Origin: Bedellia somnulentella
Taxonomy: Eukaryota > Arthropoda > Insecta > Lepidoptera > Bedelliidae
Reading direction: 5' to 3'
Assembly (NCBI GenBank): GCA_963576735.1
Contig: OY755175.1
Location: forward strand, 17,996,401 to 18,060,400
DNA: 64,000 nucleotides
A program made the translations under genes and the position numbers. The notes under the pieces are model-generated. The model was not told where the DNA came from, did no database searches, and was given only the letters and a program-made list of their open reading frames with translations. Below are positions 11,060 through 21,940 of the stretch, in pieces; position 1 is the first letter of the stretch, and each line of letters opens with the position of its first letter.

Positions 11060-12048
11060 CATAGAAAAAATTGTACTATATGGTCCGAAGTCCACCATCT
11101 GTGTTGTCGATGTTTGATTCCAAAGCTATATGGTCGGTGTTTGCCGCCAATGTGTGCTGAATTTACTATTTTAATGTTGTTGACTTAGTTGTAAGGTGCT
11201 AAATGAATTTTGAATTCGGCATTTCTGATTGTGTAGCTAATTTTTTGTCTTTGTAAAGTTTTCTAAGACTTCGTTTTTTTTATTGATAATCAGCATAGGT
11301 AAATTAATTTCTGTGATGAAGGTTTTATTTGTATAATTTCACACGTGGCAAACACGACTTTTCTATATGAGTGTATTTATAAAAAATGTGGTGGTTTCTT
11401 TTATTCTCTAATTGTAATAACTAGTTGAAAAACGTGTATGTACTGCATTCTGTGATTGCATCTGTAGCTATAGAAATAAATTAAAACTAGTGTTGTGAAA
11501 TATCAAAATTTTATAGCCATGTTTCAATGTGAATACTTCTGTTAAATATATTCAGTTTGAACCTAATTAAAAACAGTATACTAATTTATTTTTCTACGTA
11601 TTTATTGACTGCAAATAAATTTTCTTATGAGTATATCAACGCCGATGGCATCTAGTTTTTATATAGTGAAATTTAAGAATTTATACTGTAAATATAATTA
11701 TAACTTTACGATCTCTGTCGAAGTTACCCGAAGTGATTCAACATTTCATAATATTATGATATACTAAATTATTTATTTAACTTACTTAGATCAATGTCTT
11801 TTTTAAACGTTTGTAGATTATACAAAAGGGATTTGTATAATTTTAATATTTTTCTATGTTATACATCATCAATTGGTTGATAACACAAAGATTAACAAGT
11901 TTGCAGAATATACAAATCCACGAATTAATTGAAATTCTAGTATGAACTTCTTTTGTGTTGCCATTTGAGATTTAAGTCTTATAATATGTTTTAATTCAAT
12001 TGACCTTATACTATATCATGACTCTGTATATAAACGTGTAGGGCAGGA

Positions 12049-12054
12049 AATAAA
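12049..12054 (+). terminator. Candidate polyadenylation signal AATAAA for EEPD1
   Basis: AATAAA followed within 30 bp by a T/G-rich stretch (AACACTTTTGTTG). Another AATAAA at 11475-11480 is an equal candidate for a shorter 3' UTR. Neither is proven. Confidence 0.35.
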
Positions 12055-13245
12055 GCTTAAACATGTCAACACTTTTGTTGAATGAATAAGTGTTTTAATC
12101 TATTGAACAATTACCCACGTATTATGGGAAATAAGTCTAGTAGCATATTTCATGAACTAAGAAATTATTTCAAGATATTACTTGATTTTTCCTTTATCCG
12201 GTGCACCATGAATTTCAAAAGCATATTTTAAATAAGTATTAGTGTGACGTTGGTGTGGCATTAGGACGAAAGACGAGGCCAGTGTGGGTACAACGAAGAT
12301 TTATTGTTCAGTACACCCCACTGTGTACTAACTTTTGATTTGTGTTTTAATTAGCATGTTCTTTGATACCACGATGTAGGATATGATAGAGACGCCGCTA
12401 GTGTGCGAATGAGTCCGCTATATGTCTGTGAAGTTGCTTCAAGCGCGTATTTCAGGTTGCAACAGAAACGTTTTACCACACAAGCGTTATCTCTATTTTT
12501 CGCCCTTAATAATGTCCGAAAAGAATGATTCTTTTTTCCATAAAACTAAGTTCACTAGGTTCACCATTATAATGTAATTTTTTTTAATGAATTTATAATT
12601 TAAAGGTACATGAACCTACACAAACCTAAACCAAATTGGAGCCTTTTCTCTTACAGAAATCCAATTTAAGAAGATTATAAAAACATAGGGCCACATTCGA
12701 CCTGTTTTATCAATGGTGCATTACAGGTGCTCTAGTAAAAGGCCACGACCATTTTTTTATAATAAGTTTAAATTATGTTATTATGTTCTGCCCTACACTG
12801 GACTGAATGAAATTTTGGATCAAAGATTTTATTAACATAATAATTCTAATCAAATAACTTATTTTGCGATTCCTATGTTATTATAAATAATAATAATTTC
12901 ATAATAGTAGATGCCTATGTTGTAAACTGATATGGTTATTTGTATATTGATACATTTTTCCGCAACAAACAAGACCTTTTTTTAAAAAATAGGTTTTGAT
13001 CGTTTCGGTTAATAAACATTTAAAAAAAAATCTATCCCAATTTCTGATCATTTTGGGTGGTGCTGGAAACTACTTCAAACTGTCTACATCATCATCACAA
13101 TTCATATATACGACTACATGGCCGTTTTACATCATAAACACCTTGTGATTCATAAAAAAATAATTTAGTTTAAAAATACCTTTTGTGACTATTCCTACAT
13201 AGTGTTATAACGAAGCAGGCGAATACAAATAATAATAGGCTAAAT

Positions 13246-13455
13246 CGCCGTGTAGTGTAAGTTTAGAATAGCACTAACCCGTTTCTTCCCGTATAAGTCG
13301 CACGAGGCGACTAAGTCCCAAAGCCTTTTTTTAAATATATTGTTGGGCGATGTGGCTGCAGAGCCTTTACCAACCTTCCTTTAAGGTACAGTCTTTTGCG
13401 AAATTGTAATTCTGTAGTTCTGGCTACCCTTTATTGAGATTCATAGCCGTAAGTT
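13246..13455 (+). repeat. F1 SINE, diverged copy
   Basis: CCGTGTAGTGTAAGTTTAGA, CGAGGCGACTAAG, GGCGATGTGGC and the 3' block CTGGCTACCCTTTATTGAGA...AGCCGTAAG are recognisable; no TATG tail is left. Confidence 0.75.
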
Positions 13456-13476
13456 TCTAAAATGTTTCACTTACGC

Positions 13477-13608
13477 CCGATTTCTGAATTGAGTATTCAA
13501 GCTGAGAACGAATTAAGTATCGTTTTGTCTCATTCCGTTGTTAAGATTTCAAAGCGACAGAACGATACTTAAGTTATTCTCAGCTGGAATACTCAATTCA
13601 GAAATCGG
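13477..13608. mobile_element. 132 bp hairpin MITE, copy 1
   Basis: Ends are inverted: CCGATTTCTGAATTGAGTA at the left and its complement at the right, followed inward by CAAGCTGAGAA / TTCTCAGCTG. TA lies a few bases outside each tip. An equally long copy is at 22847-22978. No coding capacity. Confidence 0.85.
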
Positions 13609-13849
13609 TCGATAATGTTCTGAGTATAGTTTACTACTAAACTACCTTTTTTTCTCATGGGTTTGGCCCTAAACCGGTGTTTTCTAAACCTTCAGAGTAT
13701 AAAAAAAACTCCTGCATGTTTAACGTGATTATTTAGTTACCATAAAAGTTTGAGAATACGCTTCGTTAACACCTACAGAAATAAGTGCTGTATACAGAAA
13801 AATAGGCATAACGCCATTTCGTATTAATCAACTTTAAGGAGGAGTAAGA

Positions 13850-13918
13850 AGTGTCGATTGATTAGTCTCTGCCTACCCTAATGGGAACTAATGGCGTGAG
13901 TTTCTCTATGAATATATG
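13850..13918 (+). repeat. F3 LINE 3'-end fragment
   Basis: GATTAGTCTCTGCCTACCC, AATGGGAACTAATGGCGTGA: the 3' module of F3 in plus orientation. Confidence 0.65.
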
Positions 13919-14037
13919 TAAGGAAGAGTTATATAGTAATTAATTTCATTTGACCGTTATATCAATGGTTGCAATTATTATGACAACTATTTGTTTAATA
14001 TTTAATGAAGAATGAATCGGATACATTGACTAAAGAA

Positions 14038-14270
14038 CATACATATACTCACGACCATATATCCCAAAAAGGGGTAGCCAAAGCTACAGAGCTGGAAACT
14101 CCTCAGCCACATTAGAAGTTGATAGGGGACATGATGGTACAAATAAAGTATCCTTGGTGATGGTTCTCCGACCGCATTGCCCAAAAACTACCTGAAAAGC
14201 CCCAAACCCTTAGTCGGTTCTTACGACACCCGTGGGTAGAAAGGAGTAGTGATATTCTAAGCCGGCACTT
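14038..14270 (-). repeat. F1 SINE copy
   Basis: ACATACATATACTCACG tail, AAGGGGTAGCCAAAGCTACA, GGTTCTCCGACCGCATTGCC and TAGTCGGTTCTTACGACACC; ends AAGCCGGCACT at its head. Confidence 0.85.
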
Positions 14271-14519
14271 GACTAAAGAACTGTGCTTTATATGTATTTT
14301 ATTGTTATAACGTACTAAATTAAATATTATTTCCCTGCTTCACGAAGCAACGTTTATGAATGAACTCATAGTTTTTTAAAATCAGATTGTTTGTGATAAA
14401 ATATAATAACTTAATATATAAGAAACTTTCTTGTAAATATGTATTTTTTGATGTTGTTCTTGTATAATATATATTGTTATAGAATTTAAATAAAAGAATA
14501 ATTTTATCGTCATTTCGTT

Positions 14520-14525
14520 TTTATT
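14520..14525 (-). terminator. Candidate polyadenylation signal for paralog A gene
   Basis: AATAAA on the minus strand, about 450 bp after the paralog A stop codon. Other minus-strand AATAAA motifs occur at 14933-14938 and 14298-14303, so the true site is open. Confidence 0.3.
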
Positions 14526-14974
14526 TAACAGTCTTATGAAAATTATTTGATAAAAAATACTCGTTTAATATAAATTTAAACTAAAAATATCACATAAATA
14601 GGTTACAAATTGCATTAGTTTACGGGTATATAAATAATTCTATTCGATGAGAATCAGAATGAATTTCAAAATTTGTAACTGCATTATCATTGTGCTCCAT
14701 TTGGATTGGTTTAAGAAAAACTTTAGCCGTTCCAACTGTTACTACTGTTGAAATTGAATTTGAGTCGAAAGAATGATACAAACTGTGAAAAATTTTAACT
14801 TTATCTTGAATAATATTCAGTTCAAAAGTCGTCTTCCTTGCTATGTATGAAAAACTAGATAAAGTTTACCTTTAATACGATATCGGAATATATTTCAAAA
14901 CCATAATTTGCCAATAAAATAATTTAGTCAGTTTTATTATACTAGGTTTTGAAAGCGTCCTACTGGACTGCGTT

Positions 14975-15038
14975 TTACGGCATTGCCCCTTCTTGCCTCA
15001 TAGTTCTGACCTGCGCCGTCTGCTTACATGCTTTGCAA
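14975..15038 (-). CDS. Paralog A exon 4 (last)
   Basis: Acceptor TTTGTTACAG; 64 nt. One base completes the Asp codon split from exon 3, then 20 codons CKACKQTAQVRTMRQEGAMP and TAA. Same length and frame as the last exon of paralog B (CPACKQTAKVQALRKIGELP). Confidence 0.78.
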
Positions 15039-18000
15039 CTGTAACAAATAGTATGTATAAATATTAATCAGGACATCCTATTGATATTATAAATGTGAAA
15101 GTTCAGATGTTTGGATGTGTGTGTTCGAGGCAAAAAGGCTCCTCAAGTACATAAATGAAGCAGGGGTCCGAAGTGAGAAGAATAAAAGAGCATGTATGAG
15201 AAGAATAATGAATGTAAGGGGAGCAACAGAGGTTTGTCAAGATCATACTAAGTGGCGATCGATAGTCTCTGCCTACCCCAATGGGAATAATGGGCGTGAG
15301 TGAGTATAAGTATATGAATAAAATTTGGCAGAATGCTAGATAATGACCCAAAATGTAACATAGAATACTTTTTATCCCGGAAAATTTTGACCAATAAAAT
15401 ATTCACGCCTGATTGATCTAAGAGTACTGGAAAAATCGCCTTAAGCTTTGTCATAAGCAAATTTGACAGTACGAAGTCTGTAAGGTCAGCTAGTCTAATA
15501 TATAAAATAATGACATGATAGTCCAGTGGGTGGAACACCCGCCCGAAAACAGAAGAGCGTGAGTTCCAATCCTGAGTCGGGCTTACACCAATTTGTCTTT
15601 TTTAAAGTCATATGTGTGGTTAATTTATCATGGTTGTTAACGGTGAGGGAAAACATCGTGAGGAAACCCACATGGCTGAGTTGTACTTAGTCATGTGACA
15701 GTGTATTCGTACAAAACGGCGATAGGCCTACCCCCTATCATGTGAGTACACTATCTAAGCAAAACGTGGGTACCTTCTCTGGACACTAGATGGCGCTGCC
15801 ATGAGAGTTCAGAAGTATTGGTACCTCTGCCAACCCCTTCGGGATAAACGGCATGAACGTTTATGTTATGTTTTATATTATAAAATTCACGTGTGACAGT
15901 GTTTGACACCAAACTCTTTCGAAACGAGTGAGCCAATTTAAATGAAATTTTGCATACACATTCGGTAGGTCTGAGAATAGGTTTATAACTTTTTATGCAA
16001 CTTAGTAATAAGGGTTATCCACCCCTAACATTTTATTGTTATGATTGACTAGAAATAATTAATATTGTAAGACAACGTATGCCGAATCAGCCAGTTTATT
16101 TATATAGGTCTACCTTATGTCCTCAACACTATGCAATAATAATCATAATCATAATAAATACTACACAGTCAGTAGCTAACGCACGGTATATACCAGTTTT
16201 TACCGGTATATACCAAATCTAAATATCAAAGTTAGTTAACTCTATCTAATTTCTTAAAATAACCGCGTGTGCGTGGTCGAGAGTGAAAAGAGCCCACATA
16301 CGTATAGAAAGCTTCTTTCAAAATGAATAAACGCATACTCTTTAAAGAATGATTTCCGTTTCCAAAATTCTCTATGCGTGTCGCTGTAATATCTGGCTTG
16401 TTTCCGGTCCCACTCGACACACTCCAGTCGCCATTCCGGAGGTACCTTCGCTGGATTGTATGCCGGCAAATATATCTGTAAAAGATAACATTTGGAAAAT
16501 CGAAATACATAAAGAAATAATGTTTATTACTTTCAAACATAGTCGTAGGCTACAAATATGAGAATCAGGCGATTATGCTTACAAATCCAGATAGTTTTAA
16601 CACATACATTATTATACACTAGCTGAACGGGCAAACGTTGTTTTGCCATATAAATTATTTCTAGGGAATTTCTGGTCGATAAAATAAAATGTTAAGGGTA
16701 TACAACCTTCATCAATTAGTAGTATAAACGTAGTTATAAACATATTCTCAGACCTAACGAATGTATACTAAATTTCATTTGAATTGGTTCAGCCGTTTTG
16801 GAGGAGTGTTGTGACAAATACTGTAACACGTAAATTTTATATTATAGATACAATGTAAGCAAAGTTATTAATTTCAGCTGAGGTGTCGAGCGCCCGAGTG
16901 TTCTCTAACCAAAGAATAGTTATAGGTTAGGTAGACTTAGCGCTGTAACATTACCAACAACTGCCCGGCTAGTACGAGAGCGGTGTTTAAACTAGTTATC
17001 AGTGTTGCCGGATAATCGATTATAATCGACTATAATTATAGATTAATCGATTATGCTCACCCAAAATAATCTAATAATCGATAGTATTATCGATACTATC
17101 GATTATATCGATACTATCGATTATTAGATTATAATCTAATGACGATATAATCGATTTTAATCGATTAATCGATTATAATTGTAGTATAATCGATATAATC
17201 GATTATTAGATTATAATCTAATAATTGATTAATCGATTATAATTGTAAATTTTACACACTGTGATAAAAATACAATAAATAAACATATAAATGATTTTAT
17301 CGTAGATTGATCGATACATATATATACTCACAGCTATAATTTCTTAGAAAGGGTAGCCAGAGCCAAGGAATTATAAATTCCATAGCCACTTTTGGTGGTT
17401 GAGTGGGGAAAAGATGGTAAAATAAAGGTTTTTACATAATAATCGATAGTAAAGATTATATTTATATATTATATTATATTTTATATAAAGTTTATGTATT
17501 GTATTTTTATCACAGTGTGAAAAATTGATAATTAAAATCGATTATTAGATTATAATCTAATGACGATATAATCGATTATTAGAATATAATCAATTAATCG
17601 ATTACATTACAATTATAATTGATTAATCGATAATAATCGATTATATCGTCCTTCGATTATAATCTAATAATCGATACACAATCGATTATCCGGCAACACT
17701 ACTAGTTATCGCGTGGGATAAAGCAGCCATCTCTTACACACTTACTTAGTATCGTATACTGCCATCTCGTTCTAACCGTTATCGTGTCGATAAAATAGCG
17801 CTCGTGCTTGTTCTTCTGATAGTGGATCTTATGTTTAGACGCGCAGGTGCTTGGTTTTAAGTTACTCGTAGTCTCGTACTATTGGGGGACCGAGTAAGTA
17901 CCAGTGATAGGGTTGTGTATTTTGGTTCTAACGAAACCAATAAAGTGCGATTACGACGTATATCCCTGAAGGTTTAGCAGGAGTAATAATACTGAAAGAC

Positions 18001-19654
18001 TGCACAACAATAACTCACGCCTATTAGAAATTTGAAATTCCTCATCTACTTTTGAAAGTTGAATGGGAAAAAATACCCTTAGTCAACTCATACCACACCC
18101 ACGGCAAGAAATAGCTGAGTGCTATTTTGAGCTTCAGAAAATCACGTGCCATTTTTGACACCCGGTTTTGTTATTTTAACATTGCGTTCATGTGATCACG
18201 GGTCGGCCTATCGCCGCTTTCTATGGAAACAAGTACGTTTACTAACCATACGTAGGTTACGACTTCATCTCCAAACACTATCAAAAACGTTAATAAATAT
18301 TACTAATTTAAATTGATGATTGCCATAAATACATTTGAATTTGAATATAGTAAGATGCTTTTTCACCGGTTCCTGTTATTATAAATTTCAATAGCTGACA
18401 ACCATAGATCTATTAATAAAAACATCTATGCTGGCAACCTAGAAATATGTTTACGTGCGTATAACAAAACAATAATTACTGGATTAGCCTGTTCCGGCAA
18501 AGCAGGGATTGGCGCTTCCACTCTCTTCACATTAACGATCTTGGCCAAATCATCATTGCCCCGTTTATAGCTGGACTTGTATACGTCTGTGGTGATGGTC
18601 TTCCGGGCAGCTGGATCCTTCACGTCATCCATGCAGACTGCCGGGCTGATGTAGAGGCGGGGCCGGGTGCGGAGCACTAGCTCGTGGTCCACATTGTCTC
18701 GTTTTAGCTTTTGGGACTAGTTTAGTGAGGAAAATTAGACATACGTAGGTACATATTCACGGCTATAAATCCCTAGAAGGGGAAGCCAGAGCTTTGGAAT
18801 AAGAAATTCATCAGATACTTTTGAAATTTGGGTGGAGAATAGATTGAAAGGTAATTGTTTTTGGTGATGAGTCTCCAACTGCATCACCTAAAAATCACTT
18901 AAAAAAGCCCCATACCCTTAGTCGCCTCTTCGACACCGGGGCTAGAAAGTGGTAGCGACATTCTAAGCCTGCCGGCAAGAAAATTAGAATGATAGATTAA
19001 ATTAATCTCAATAACTTATGCGGCAATGGTCTTGAAGGTTCTAGCTAACCGCGAATATAACTTAGCGGTGTAGTGTCGGCTTAGAATAGCAGTACCCCAT
19101 TTCTTCCCGTGGGTGGTCGATAGAGGCGATTAAGGGCATTGAATTGATTGACGGACTGTTAACTGAATTTGCGATGCAGTTGGAGACACTTCCAGGAACC
19201 TTCATTTTACGAACTTTCCCCCACTCAATTTCCAAAATTGGCTGAGGAATTTCTTTTTCTAAGGCTCTGTCTGTGAAGACCCGACACAAAATTCGTACTA
19301 ATCCACGTCTCTCTGTACAAAAAGTGGCTGAGATCTTCATGTATATATGGTTTCGATTGTATAAATATCTGTACTTACAATATCGAATGGAATCCGAGGG
19401 TTCGTCCGCACAATTTCTTTAGGTTCGTGGTACAAGAGGAACGGAATCTTTTTATCGCATGCTGTTAATGTGTGGATTGGTTTTGTGATCACGCTTTGAG
19501 GTTTTACAGGAGTAGGCCTAGGTGGTATGTATTTTCTAGTAGGTGTATTTATTGGCCTCTGTTGGTATTCCTCCAAATATGATGTTTCAGGTTTGAATAA
19601 CATTGCGTTGAAATTTTGTTGGCGAACCGTAGAATAATTCTTCAAAAAATCCAT
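14975..19654 (-). CDS. Unrecognised 237-residue protein, paralog A (four exons)
   Basis: Minus-strand exons 19654-19379, 18716-18480, 16475-16339 and 15038-14975 join in frame (phases 0, 0, 2) to 237 codons plus TAA. All junctions are GT-AG. The start is the ATG at 19654-19652, chosen because paralog B has the same MDFLK start. The protein is basic and rich in Pro, Tyr and Arg, without signal peptide, membrane segment or coiled coil. Landmarks: PFLLYHEPKEI (exon 1), RTRPRLYISP and KRVEAP (exon 2), VPPEWRLECVEWDRKQ and FWK (exon 3), and a C-terminal CxxCKQTA (exon 4). I do not recognise the family. The composition resembles small axonemal microtubule-inner proteins, which is only a weak guess. 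Paralog B lies 4.6 kb upstream in the same orientation, so this is a tandem duplication. Confidence 0.8.
15090..15310 (+). repeat. F3 LINE 3' end with a remnant of ORF2 C-terminus
   Basis: Translates in one frame to a stretch ending EVCQDHTKWRSIVSAYPNG, a pattern I associate with the C-terminal end of LINE ORF2 proteins, followed by CTACCCCAATGGGAATAAT and GGGCGTGAG, the F3 3' module. It lies within paralog A intron 3. The frame is short and not a host gene. Confidence 0.65.
15515..15875 (+). repeat. F2 tRNA-derived SINE, full-length copy
   Basis: Head: GTCCAGTGGGTGGAACACCC, then a B-box-like GAGTTCCAATCC. Body: TTGTTAACGGTGAGGGAAAA, GTCATGTGACAGTGTATTCG, CCCCCTATCATGTGAGTACA. 3' module: CTCTGCCAACCCCTTCGGG, GGCATGAACGTTTATGTTATG. 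A good reference copy in plus orientation, in paralog A intron 3. Confidence 0.85.
15876..16055 (-). repeat. Dispersed repeat, left member of an inverted pair
   Basis: Reads as a diverged reverse complement of 16670-16855 (shared AATTTTATA, AAATTTCATTT, TCTCAGACCTA, AAAATGTTA blocks). The pair brackets exon 3 of paralog A. Confidence 0.65.
16339..16475 (-). CDS. Paralog A exon 3
   Basis: Acceptor CTTTTACAG, donor AAAGA|GTATGC, 137 nt, exactly the length of paralog B exon 3. Encodes VPPEWRLECVEWDRKQARYY and EFWKRKSFFK. Without splicing the frame would run on to a stop at 16254; the shared donor and the matching exon 4 argue that it is spliced. Confidence 0.8.
16670..16855 (+). repeat. Dispersed repeat, right member of an inverted pair
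   Basis: AAAATGTTAAGGG, TTCTCAGACCTAACGAATG, GGTTCAGCCGTTTTGGAGGA and terminal AATTTTATATTATAGAT: a 3' end type common in lepidopteran dispersed repeats, as I recall it. Family not named. Confidence 0.6.
17000..17701. mobile_element. 702 bp non-autonomous hAT-type element rich in ATCGAT palindromes
   Basis: Ends CAGTGTTGCCGGATAATCGA and its near-complement ATCGATTATCCGGCAACACTA (differing at the outermost base); an identical 8 bp duplication CTAGTTAT flanks it (16992-16999 and 17702-17709). The interior is a dense set of ATCGATTATAATCG-like palindromes and AGATTATAATCT blocks with strong potential to form hairpins. A partial F1 SINE sits inside (17312-17440). No ORF. An 8 bp duplication with CAGTG-type ends is the hAT signature. 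Confidence 0.85.
17312..17440 (-). repeat. F1 SINE 3' half nested in the hAT-type element
   Basis: TACATATATATACTCACAGC, AAAGGGTAGCCAGAGCCAAG, GAGTGGGGAAAAGATGG. The head half is missing. Confidence 0.8.
18007..18135 (-). repeat. F1 SINE, degenerate shortened copy
   Basis: ACTCACGCC, GAAATTCCTCATCTACTTTTG, CCCTTAGTCAACTCATACCA and GCTGAGTGCTATTTTGAG keep the F1 order with large deletions. Confidence 0.55.
18480..18716 (-). CDS. Paralog A exon 2
   Basis: Acceptor CACTAAACTAG (short pyrimidine tract), donor CCA|GTAATT, 237 nt, 79 codons in phase 0. Encodes RTRPRLYISPAVCMDDV, TTDVYKSSY and VKRVEAPIP. Paralog B exon 2 is three bases shorter. Confidence 0.8.
18742..18975 (-). repeat. F1 SINE copy
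   Basis: TACATATTCACGGCTATAAA, AGAAGGGGAAGCCAGAGCTT, GAGTCTCCAACTGCATCACC and TAGTCGCCTCTTCGACACC. It lies directly upstream of paralog A exon 2, in the intron. Confidence 0.85.
19062..19285 (+). repeat. F1 SINE, diverged copy
   Basis: CGGTGTAGTGTCGGCTTAGA, ATAGAGGCGATTAAGGGCAT, TGGCTGAGGAATTTCTTTTT; the middle is rearranged and no tail remains. In paralog A intron 1. Confidence 0.7.
19379..19654 (-). CDS. Paralog A exon 1 with start codon
   Basis: ATG at 19654-19652 and donor GATATT|GTAAGT; 276 nt, 92 codons, phase 0. Encodes MDFLKNYSTVRQQNFNAMLF, a proline-rich centre (RKYIPPRPTPVKP) and KKIPFLLYHEPKEI. Confidence 0.8.
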
Positions 19655-20324
19655 TGCTGATTCGTTATGTTATGGGTTTGTATGAATAAATAAATAATAC
19701 AAACTTGCTAAAAATACTAAATAGTTTTCCGAAAGTAAATAATCACACAGATAAAAAATCTAAATATCATAGAGTATTATATTACATTATATATTTTATG
19801 TACCTGTAATGGGCTTGGACAATACCTATATACTATACGGCATACGTATATGGGCTGTGAGGATTGAGGATATACCATATATACACATTGGAATCTCGGA
19901 ATAAGGGGGGTCCATTTGCCAAGTAGGCTAAATCATAACAAGACATTTGATGCATACATGAAGGGCCAATAGGGGATTGTAAGGAAATAGTAAAATGAAG
20001 AGATTTGTCAAAAGTTCTGTAACAGACGTCCAGCGTAGTCATTTAATAGTAAAGCTCACTTGGGTTTGTGTACCCTGAGTAATTATGTTATGTTATGTAA
20101 AAAGTTCTCTAATAATATTATCAATAATTTTTTGGGCACAGTGTTCGTTTTTATTTCGTTCTCAGACATCTCAGCTTATTTAATTTGATATCGTAATTAA
20201 AAAAGGAAAGAATAAAGAAATTATGCGTCGGGTCCGTTTATAGTTAACAGTCACTTTACATGTTCATATGTGTTACCTGCTTAAAGAACAAGAATACACA
20301 TATGAAAAAAAAGGTCTATAAATT

Positions 20325-20360
20325 GACGAAAGACAACACGTGACATTGTCACCTGATGTA
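20325..20360 (-). repeat. F2 SINE, tail-side piece interrupted by the 3.3 kb element
   Basis: ACACGTGACATTGTCACCTG followed by ATGTA corresponds to the middle of F2; the sequence that normally follows (AGTACCCACGTTTTGC) appears 3.3 kb later at 23705. Confidence 0.75.
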
Positions 20361-21602
20361 CAGTCGCCATCAGATATATCGGAGCGGCCGAGGTACTCAA
20401 ATATTTCTGAGCAACAATAAATTTCAATAAATTCTTTACGGTAAATAAGATCAATCAGATCTGAACACCCAATTCGCCACAAATATATCAGCAGTGGGTT
20501 TTCAATAATATCTGAAAGCACAACTCGTCAAAGTTATCTGCTCAGACAGGGTGATCATAAATATATGAACATTTAAGGAATATATACCTTAAAGCACTAG
20601 GCATACAGTTTAAAATTTTTGAACTAACTACGCTAAAATACATTTTCTACACAACCAACATTTGGTTTTTTCAATGTCAAAACTAAAAAGAGTTTTCTGC
20701 TGAGAGGTTCCGTCAACTAGTTGACGGTTAATGTATTATTAGAAAAAAGTACTAAATAGTTCCCCACTAACTAACTCTTTTTTGAATGGGTTTGTAGTTA
20801 TATAATTTTCGCTGGTGCAAAAATATCAAGAGGTAAAATAACATTGTATGCATTTTTTTTACATAGTACTAGGGTAGCATAAATATTAATGCAGTTTAAT
20901 AAAATAAAAGGATAAACTAGTTTTTACTAAATTATACTTTGTCCTGCAGTTTTCTCTAACGTATTAATCCTATTCATAATTACTATTATTAAATGAGGAC
21001 AATAAATCTAATGGTTAATAAATAAGAATAAAAAAAGAACATGAATCTATATACTTATAATAAATCTGTAGAGAGGCCAATTCTGTACATGAAATATATT
21101 TTCAAAATAACCATCAGGATTTCAGCCAGCATTCAAGATTAGGGATCGATACTGATGCCAAAAATGCAATCAGTAAAATTTTTGTCTGTCTGTCTGTCGG
21201 TTTGTATGTTCCTTATGGAAACAAAAACTACTCGACGGATTTTAACGAAACTTGGTACAATTATTCTTCATACACCTGCGCAGGTTTTTGTATACTTTCC
21301 AGCTGAGTAGGAAAGGAGAATTTCGGGAAATTTTGGGAAAACGGGAGAAGTTACTCCATTTTTTAAGCTTCCGTCGCGTGTGCAGCCTCAATGGTTAAAC
21401 TTACACAGAAATCATGTATGACGGAAATATTCTTCATAAAATTATCTAAAAATAATTCCTCAGCAGTTTATGTCTATCTTTTACGGTTGACTCACAATAA
21501 CACGTGTAATTCCTGATAGCTTAGCAGTTCGGATCATTCTGATTATATTTGTTTACTCTTACGTTTGTAAACGTCTCACTCATCCCAAATTTAAAAAAGG
21601 TA

Positions 21603-21940
21603 ACATTATTACTCATAAATAAAAGATGTTATTAAAGGAAAGAAAAATTTCGACACTGGTGGGGTTCGAACCCGCGACCTTCGGGTATACGCTTCGGGTA
21701 TAGTTAAAATTCGGAGGTAGGAAACGTAAACACTACTTGAACGTGTAAAAAAGAAACAAAGGATAGAGAAATTTCGCGCTGGATGCCAACTGACACTGTA
21801 GCTCAGTTGGCAGAGCGACGGGGGCGTATACCCGAAGGTCGCGGGTTCGAACCCCGCCAGTGTCGAAATTTTTCTTTCCTTTAATAACATCTTTTATTTA
21901 TGAGTAATAATCCCCACATGAGGAATTATTGTCAAAAAAC
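21603..21940. mobile_element. F4 foldback element with a sense tRNA-like core
   Basis: Arms: TTATTAAAGGAAAGAAAAAT left, ATTTTTCTTTCCTTTAATAA right. The right arm holds a 73-nt tRNA-like unit at 21792-21864: 7-bp acceptor stem GACACTG/CAGTGTC, D stem GCTC/GAGC, T arm GCGGGTTCGAACCCCGC. The anticodon arm is abnormal (four pairs shifted by one, 8-nt loop, no U33), so it is not a working tRNA. The left arm carries only a truncated antisense copy. Nested inside the 3.3 kb element. Confidence 0.82.

Larger units (their letters stand above)
11060..14974. other. EEPD1 3' UTR and intergenic region
   Basis: About 1 kb of AT-rich 3' UTR is likely after the EEPD1 stop, followed by intergenic DNA and then the 3' flank of the minus-strand paralog A gene. 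Repeats inside are listed separately. No further exon seen. Confidence 0.5.
16969..17810. mobile_element. Second copy of the CAAGCACGAGCG MITE, split by a hAT-type element
   Basis: Left piece 16969-16999 (ACGAGAGCGGTGTTTAAAC) and right piece 17702-17810 (GCGTGGGATAAAGCAGCC to GCGCTCGTGCTTG) together correspond to the reverse complement of the uninterrupted MITE at 2105-2234. Everything between is the inserted element. Confidence 0.8.

Noticed and set aside
21609..21890. 93-codon minus-strand ORF and the similar plus-strand ORF at 25293-25601
   Set aside because: Both arise from the F4 foldback tRNA-like sequence (AGFEPATF-like text is the antisense of a T arm).
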